Of a stretch of DNA of 64,000 nt, positions 58,507-64,000 are shown in pieces. Origin of the DNA: Branchiostoma lanceolatum (lineage: Eukaryota > Chordata > Leptocardii > Amphioxiformes > Branchiostomatidae); the NCBI RefSeq assembly GCF_035083965.1, contig NC_089724.1, positions 26,484,974-26,548,973 on the forward strand, read 5' to 3'. Both the position numbers and the translations under genes were made by a program. A model generated the notes under the pieces. It saw nothing but the letters and a program-made list of their open reading frames with translations, had not been told where the DNA came from and searched no databases. Every line of letters starts with the position of its first letter. The stretch's first letter is position 1.

Positions 58507-58580
58507 CAGTTACTGCAATTTCCACATCTCAAAAGGATGGGAGAAGAAAAAGATTCATGTTTTAGTGTTTCTCCTTAGAA

Positions 58581-58586
58581 AATAAA
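58581..58586 (+). terminator. Poly(A) signal for CNBD2
   Basis: AATAAA 75 bases after the stop codon. Conventional metazoan 3' end signal. Confidence 0.6.
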
Positions 58587-60088
58587 TATTCAGACCTACC
58601 ATTACAAAAACTTTCATATCTTCAAACAGAAGTGGAAAGAAAGACTTTCATGGTTTAGAAATCTTTCCTTGCAAGGAAAATATGGAGAACTGACTTCACC
58701 ACTTGCCACTGGTCTAGTGTCAACAGTAACTTATTACCCCAGTGTTGCTAGTATGTAAAATAAAAACTGTCTGCTTGTATGTTTAAATGATATTATTACA
58801 TTACTGTCCAAAGCCAAGTTTTGAAGGTACTTTCTTGCCACACTATGCAGTGCGATTACCATTTTACTAAGACTACAGAAAGTTGAGAAACAGTCATATA
58901 AAATGCAGTGCAATGTTAAATCTTGGTAAGGAAGAGCTGTTTTAGATATAAATGTGGTGTATTCACACAAGGTGGTACATCTGAATGTGTCTTTCAACTA
59001 AATGACTTAGGAACCAACTTCATGTAATAACTTGTTGTTTCTCACGTGAGTCACGTGAGATATTCACGAGGCATTTCTGATAATAGCAAGACAGAGACCC
59101 TTTATGCCAACATATCTCTGTAAATATAACCTTAGAATGTACTATATGTAAACAAAATTGTATCTAAATGTATCATACGTCCATATCGTATAGCAGATTT
59201 AAGAAATGACTTAAAAGCTGTAGACCTGATATCATGACATGTACTTTTAATCATCCCATGTTGCTGTAACAGTAACGCTAATTCATCTCTACTGTATATA
59301 GTGTACTTACATGAACAGATTGTGTGGAACAGGTTCTCATATTGAACAAACAACTGTTTGTAAGATTCATTACTGATACAGTTGTATGACAATTAAGCTC
59401 TCATACCCTTCAAGATCCAACTGCACAAAATGAGTTCTTAAGTGCTTTTTTTGGCTCCAACTTTTAATACAAAATCTAAACATCAACATGCTGCTATATA
59501 ATTATGTTGTTATTTGTTTGCTCCTCCAATCAACCTTATGCTTGGCCACAAGTTCTGCAATGTCGCCTTTCACCATGTGTAAAGTCTCTCCAACTTCAGA
59601 CTGTTGGGGACTTAAATGAAGACAGTTTTCTTCTCATAAACTCTCTGTAGTGCCGTTGGTTAGGATGGCATCAAATATGGCTGGAAGCCACCTTGAACCC
59701 TGCAATTACAGTAAATGCTTTAAAATTAGGGAGGGGTTTAAAATTCAAGCAACTCTAGGAAAGTATCACTATCAGGGCTATTTATTTAGCTTTGGGTCAA
59801 TATAACACATTTTCCATATACATTTCATATGGACAAGCCTCAGGTACTTGGAACTTTTATCCCCATTACACTGCTTCTGAGAAGTATCTCATTCAGGGAA
59901 ATGATGCAGGAAACATTTTTAATTAACGTTTTAATGGGGACAGACTATTCTGCAGGGAAGCAATTGGAGGAGGGAACTGGAGCTAAAATAAGGTGGATAC
60001 CAAGCTAATAGATCCTGACTGTCCATCACAATTAACAGTTCGACAAATGAGAGTCTGCATGTCCGTCAAATGTTTGCATTTTTATGTT
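58587..60088. other. Intergenic space between convergent genes
   Basis: AT-rich. Two CACGTG E-boxes lie 9 bases apart (59043-59048, 59052-59057) in CTCACGTGAGTCACGTGAG. On the minus strand near 59640-59705, an acceptor-like TGTAATTGCAG precedes an open stretch GSRWLPAIFDAILTNGTTES that ends in TGA; it looks exon-like or repeat-derived and remains unassigned. Confidence 0.45.
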
Positions 60089-60094
60089 TTTATT
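60089..60094 (-). terminator. Poly(A) signal for CatSper-like gene
   Basis: TTTATT on the plus strand, that is AATAAA on the minus strand, 118 bases beyond the stop codon. Confidence 0.5.
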
Positions 60095-60211
60095 CTGCAT
60101 ATCTACGTTTTGAGGGCTTTGATGGAGGTGGGCGGGGCTATGGGATCGGTTTATAATTGAGACTACACCCATAAACAGAGAACACTCACCAAATTTTTCC
60201 AATTACATCAT

Positions 60212-60467
60212 TCATTTTTCCTCCTCCTTTCCTTCCTCCTCTTCACCCTCCTTGCCTTCATGTTCCTCGTTTTCTTTGTTCGTCCATTCCTCAAGGACCT
60301 TTTCGTGTTCCCCAGCCATGAGCTTGTAGTACATGTAATAGGTGAGGGCGAGGACGATCACCGTACCCACGATGAAGGCCAGCACGGCGAGATACACGTA
60401 CAAGTCCAGGGACTCCCGGGGTGAGCCGTACACTCGGACTGCAAACTGGGTCTGCAGAACGCAGTAA
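60212..60467 (-). CDS. CatSper-like terminal exon
   Basis: Acceptor TATTTGTTCAG at 60468 on the minus strand; stop TGA at 60212-60214. Encodes the last beta strand, the membrane helix and the tail EEHEGKEGEEEEGKEEEK. Confidence 0.8.
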
Positions 60468-63400
60468 CTGAACAAATAGGAAAGGGGAAGTTATGCAACA
60501 AGTCATACAACAGTAATTTTTGTATAATCAAATCAAATTATGGCATTAATATGAAGTTCAAAATATAGCCTAGGTATACAGTAAGTACATGATAAAAAAA
60601 TGGAAATCTCAAAAGGTATTTCATTTGCATTAATCATAAGTCTAAGTTAAAGGAGATTCCTTTAAATCAGACTAATTTAAACTGCCTGACTGTAGCCTAC
60701 TACATGTAACTATTTCATCGTGAGCTCCCCGGTATCTTTATGGTGCTAGGAGTGTTGCCCGCTTGCCCTGGGTCATTAGCATACGGCCCATAATTTCTAC
60801 TCAATTACTTTGCTCATGTTTAATTATCAAGTGTGTTTAGTTACCTTTCACTGTACCAGTTACAATAGTTGCGCAACAAAGTTCTTCCTCTTTATCTACA
60901 CTATTTAAAAATGCTGGCTGGAAAGACAGGCTGTCAGAAAAAGGCCTATGCTCAGTAAAACACCCCTATTAGTAGTAGTAGTTGTAGTATCCAGTATTAG
61001 ATTATACAGCTGCGGTGTTTCCTGACGCAGGGGATGGCAGCAGTCGGCCAGTCTTCACACAGCGCCTCCAAGCGGCTCTGTCCAGCGGGTCCACGTTGGT
61101 GAGGCCGCACTCTTTAATGTTCTTCTTTACGCACTCAGCCCCTAAGACTGCCAATGGCTACCAAACTATCCCCACTGCACAATGTGTTTGAGTACCTGCA
61201 CTCTGGATCCAACACCTTAAGGTGAAACACAAAGATGCCTTTGCTGGACCCAAACTTGAGGGCTGACACGCCAGAGCTACCCAGGACCTCGTGCTGTCCC
61301 GACAAGCTGCCTGGTGGATCACATGGGGTGGAGCAAGGCTGGTAATTCTGAAGAAGAAAAAAATTATGTATCAAAAAGAAGTTTCGTTTCGTTCATATTG
61401 GAAGGCATCCTCATTTGAGGTGAAGCATGATGCTTTTTCAAGTAGCTAGTGGTAGTGCAATGCGGCTTCGCTACGGCTCGCGTTTTTGGCCAAGCACACC
61501 GGGTCACCCCTACTCTTCTTGTTGTTGGGTTCTTTTACGTGCAGACGTTTGATGCTTGAGGCTAATGCCTGAAGCTCCTTCATACACGGGGCCGACGGCT
61601 TTACGTCACCATCCAAAATGACGAATGTTATTATCCCTTACAACATGTCCGAGCTCGAGTCGACCCCGAGGATCGAACGCGGGCCCTATGATCCACGGAA
61701 TTTGATCCAGATGGCGAAGCAGCGGGGTTGCGTTAGAAGTAAATCATCCTTAGAAATCTCCAAAATGTACCCAAGCTTTCCACACCAAACCGATCAACAA
61801 AAAAAAACTGTCTTCTTGCTCGTCGTACAACCCGTTTATCTATCAAAATATTGGTCAATTTATCTTTCACTGCATGGAGAATAAAAGGCAAACCCCTCAA
61901 ATAGCTTCTAATTAGAAATAGATTTAGAACAGTTGTCATTTCACTCTTCATTCATTCATATATCCATATTTCTTCTCTGTTAAGTATGCGTTGTATGTAT
62001 ACAAGTGTTTTGCTTTGCTTTGTTGGCAATTAGCCTTCGGGAATTGCAATAATTATTATGATCATTATTAATCTTGAATACATATGGGTAGTCCCTTCAG
62101 CCAAATTGGGCTAATTTCCAAGGTAATGATCCATAACAGAGTATGCACAAAACAAACCTAGGAGTTCAAAAATTATACAAAAATATTTATTACAGGATAA
62201 AGGGGCATCACAGGGCTTGAAACACTTTTTGTTCTCTTCTGTACTTGATTCGTGATACATTATGTAGCACATATTGTCAGCTTGCCAAATTGCTTGTTTA
62301 AATCTTTCTATGCGATCACAAAAATTTTTCTAGAAACGGAAAATTGCAGGTGAGTATTTTGTGCCCTCGGCTGATATTGTCTTCCTACCCTCTGTAAAAA
62401 CCCAAAGGGGCAAGTACGCCGCTCCCGGGATTCGAACCCTCGCCGATCCCGATCCGCATGGCTTGGGAATCAAACACGCTAACCACTAGGCTAAAAGGTC
62501 TGGACCAGTTAGGCTGGTCAGTTAGTGGAGGTTGATCCCCACTGTTACACCTCTGCCAGATACATAGCAAGCAGTGCCTTGATACACCAATGTTATAACA
62601 GTTTCACTACAGACATACGTACATACTACATAAGGTAACTTGAAGACATAAATATAAATTCCAAGGGCCTTTAATAAACAAACACCTATTGCTCAACAGA
62701 TCTTTCTGATTAGCTTTAATGAACATAACCTTTCAGATGACATAACTTGACGACCGGAAATATACTATGATCAAAGGGAAAGAAGTGATGTATGTTTATC
62801 TTTTGATTGTCTCATGATAACGTGAATAAATTCTTTCATTTCCCAGTAGTTTTATTAGAAGTTCCCAGCAACGTCTGACAGCCAAGTTGTTAGGGATGAG
62901 AGCACCTCATATCACTGCCATTTATCAACGGAAGACAGATTTTCCCTTTCAACAAAGTGAGCGGATGTCTTCTGTAACGTCATGGCTGTCCTACCTTGAA
63001 GATGAAGGGATAAGAACCCTTTCAAGAATACTTTTGAATAAATGACAGCACTCGATACATCACTCTCTGCCATGGGCTCTAGCCCCCTGCTGTATGGATT
63101 GTACAAAGTTGCGTGGCCCAAGGGCTTAGAATCGGAGATAGACGCTACCTTAAGCAGCATGTATGGTGCGGGGAAGACTTTAAGTTTGTACCAGTCCTAT
63201 AAAAGATGCATATCAAAATCATGTCTCCAAGTCTTTACTGTATATAAAGTAAAAGATTTGTAGGAAGTTTAATAATAAGTGAAGTAATATTTATTTTTAT
63301 TTTTTTATTTGTTTGACTGTGTACACGGTACAGCAGCCAAGGTTGCCCGACTAGCAGTAGCTATTATAAGGGGCAACCTTGCTACATTAGTTAACAAGAT

Positions 63401-63706
63401 AAAATCATACAGGCATACAATCACACAAGCTCTCACAATTAATATACATGTACATTCTTTAAGTAACACGCTATATAAAATTGTAGAATCTAAAGGGCAG
63501 AAAATTCATTGTCGATCAACGGGATGTACACTTAAATAATAGTAACTTCATACTAGGACCGGTAATTTTTCCACTTTTTCATGACTATAATCAGAGAGGC
63601 TCAGAGTTGTGATTCTCACCTGAGGGCCCCATGCATCACCTGGACTGCTTACATTTCCAGCTGTCAGCATTGCCGCTAGCGTCTGAGCCTCGCAAGCACA
63701 GCCAGC
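60212..63706 (-). CDS. CatSper auxiliary subunit delta/epsilon-like, last three exons (partial)
   Basis: Join, in transcript order: 63706-63620, 61347-61196, 60467-60212. Acceptors and donors are GT-AG, phases agree, and 164 codons end in TGA. Order: CACEAQTLAAML, then DAWGPQNYQPC, then FGSSKGIFVFHLKVLDPECS, then YCVLQTQFAVRVYG, then a single membrane segment (LAVLAFIVGTVIVLALTYYM) and an acidic Glu-rich tail. The NY-x-x-C, GI-x-VF-x-(V/L)-x-(V/I)-x-DP-x-x-SYC pattern and one C-terminal helix match CATSPERD/CATSPERE, extracellular subunits of the sperm flagellar calcium channel. I cannot decide between delta and epsilon. The N-terminal part lies beyond the right edge. The long acidic tail is unlike the basic tail I expect of mammalian forms. 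Confidence 0.72.
60960..61130 (-). mobile_element. LINE ORF C-terminus in CatSper-like intron
   Basis: Minus frame reads KECGLTNVDPLDRAAWRRCV and ends shortly after, followed by a (CTA)n tail (60970-60985). LDRAAWR near a LINE terminus is a common pattern in invertebrate non-LTR elements. Confidence 0.6.
61196..61347 (-). CDS. CatSper-like penultimate exon
   Basis: Acceptor TTCTTCTTCAG, donor TGCAG|GTACTC. Starts phase 0, ends phase 2. Encodes NYQPCSTPCDPPGSL and GSSKGIFVFHLKVLDPEC. Confidence 0.8.
61440..61745. repeat. Dispersed repeat (GGGTTCTTTTACGTGC type)
   Basis: GGGTTCTTTTACGTGCAGACG, CGGCTTTACGTCACCATCC and GAGTCGACCCCGAGGATCGAACG resemble a repeat class widespread in marine invertebrates, often joined to LINE ends. 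In the CatSper-like intron. Confidence 0.5.
61760..62400. other. CatSper-like intron, little content
   Basis: AT-rich intron. GGCAATTAGCCTTCGGGAATTGCAA near 62026 is shared with 30.28 kb. Confidence 0.4.
62415..62500 (-). mobile_element. tRNA-like head of a SINE or tRNA pseudogene
   Basis: Minus strand: A box TAGTGGTTAGCG (62488-62477) and B box GGTTCGAATCC (62438-62428). A TTCCCAA loop would carry a CCC anticodon, but its stem does not pair (TTTGA with GCCAT) and the acceptor stem is not convincing, so a functional tRNA is unlikely. Confidence 0.55.
63030..63190 (+). mobile_element. SINE body, 5'-truncated, diverged third copy
   Basis: CTGCCATGGGCTCTAGCCCCCTGCTG, GCGTGGCCCAAGGGCTTAGAATCGGAGATAGACGC and GTATGGTGCGGGGAAGACTTTAA align with the body of the SINE at 52554 but lack the tRNA head. 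Confidence 0.65.
63620..63706 (-). CDS. CatSper-like third-from-last exon
   Basis: Acceptor CCCTTTCCAG, donor CAG|GTGAGA; exactly 29 codons, AGCACEAQTLAAML through SPGDAWGPQ. Confidence 0.75.
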
Positions 63707-64000
63707 CTGGAAAGGGGACATTTCATCTTTATTTACATATAAACATAATTGGAGACATACATACAAACAAGAGCTATCTACCAGTAAAAATTACAACCGT
63801 AGCATGTCATGAGCTATCTACAATTCAAAAGTTATGACTGTAGCATGACCGTATAGCATGTAGCACATGAGATATCAAAACTGGAAGTTTTGCTGGAGTA
63901 CCATGTAAAGCCGCCAGGGGGCCCAAAATCTAAAAATTTCTTCCTTTTGCCAATCCCTACCGATACACTAAATATCATAAAGATCTACTGATGACTTCTT

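Noticed and set aside
62415..62500. Functional tRNA-Gly (CCC)
   Set aside because: A and B boxes are good, but the anticodon stem and acceptor stem do not pair.

Overview
The window looks like intron-rich, AT-leaning animal DNA packed with short transposons. The two real genes, the non-LTR, Penelope-type, SINE and MITE remnants, and the exon style together suggest an invertebrate deuterostome. A cephalochordate (amphioxus-like) is my best guess; this is inference, since no species marker is present.

Layout. 1-24 kb: essentially gene-free, made of foldback elements, MITEs, microsatellites, LINE tails and Penelope-like remnants that carry hammerhead-ribozyme-like motifs. 24-27.4 kb: two isolated candidate first exons, each starting ATGGCGGC and ending at a splice donor. 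27.4-41.2 kb: dense, often nested mobile elements, including a 1.57 kb hAT-type element with intact 8-bp target duplications and a 157-bp tandem array. 41.2-41.8 kb: a TATA-bearing promoter-like segment followed by a candidate coding first exon. 42-47.8 kb: repeats, including a CR1-like LINE tail that splits a MITE. 47.8-58.5 kb: a 12-exon plus-strand gene, an orthologue-like CNBD2 (cyclic nucleotide-binding domain protein 2). All twelve exons join in one frame to 730 codons plus stop. 60.2 kb to the right edge: the 3' part (three exons, 164 codons) of a minus-strand gene that resembles the CatSper auxiliary subunits delta/epsilon.

The two genes are convergent, with stop codons about 1.7 kb apart. 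In mammals both families act in sperm: CNBD2 is a cAMP-responsive protein needed for sperm flagellar form, and CATSPERD/E are single-pass subunits of the flagellar calcium channel. Their adjacency is a notable association, but no functional link is shown by the DNA itself.

The most unusual observations are: (i) a hammerhead-like RNA motif with all three helices placeable at 21.08 kb, inside a Penelope-like inverted pair; (ii) three independent duplications of exon or splice-donor sequence inside CNBD2, one a decayed exon copy, one a SINE target-site duplication spanning a donor, and one a 102-bp tandem copy that offers an in-frame 34-residue extension; (iii) a MITE insertion whose empty site survives in a second Penelope copy 10 kb away.
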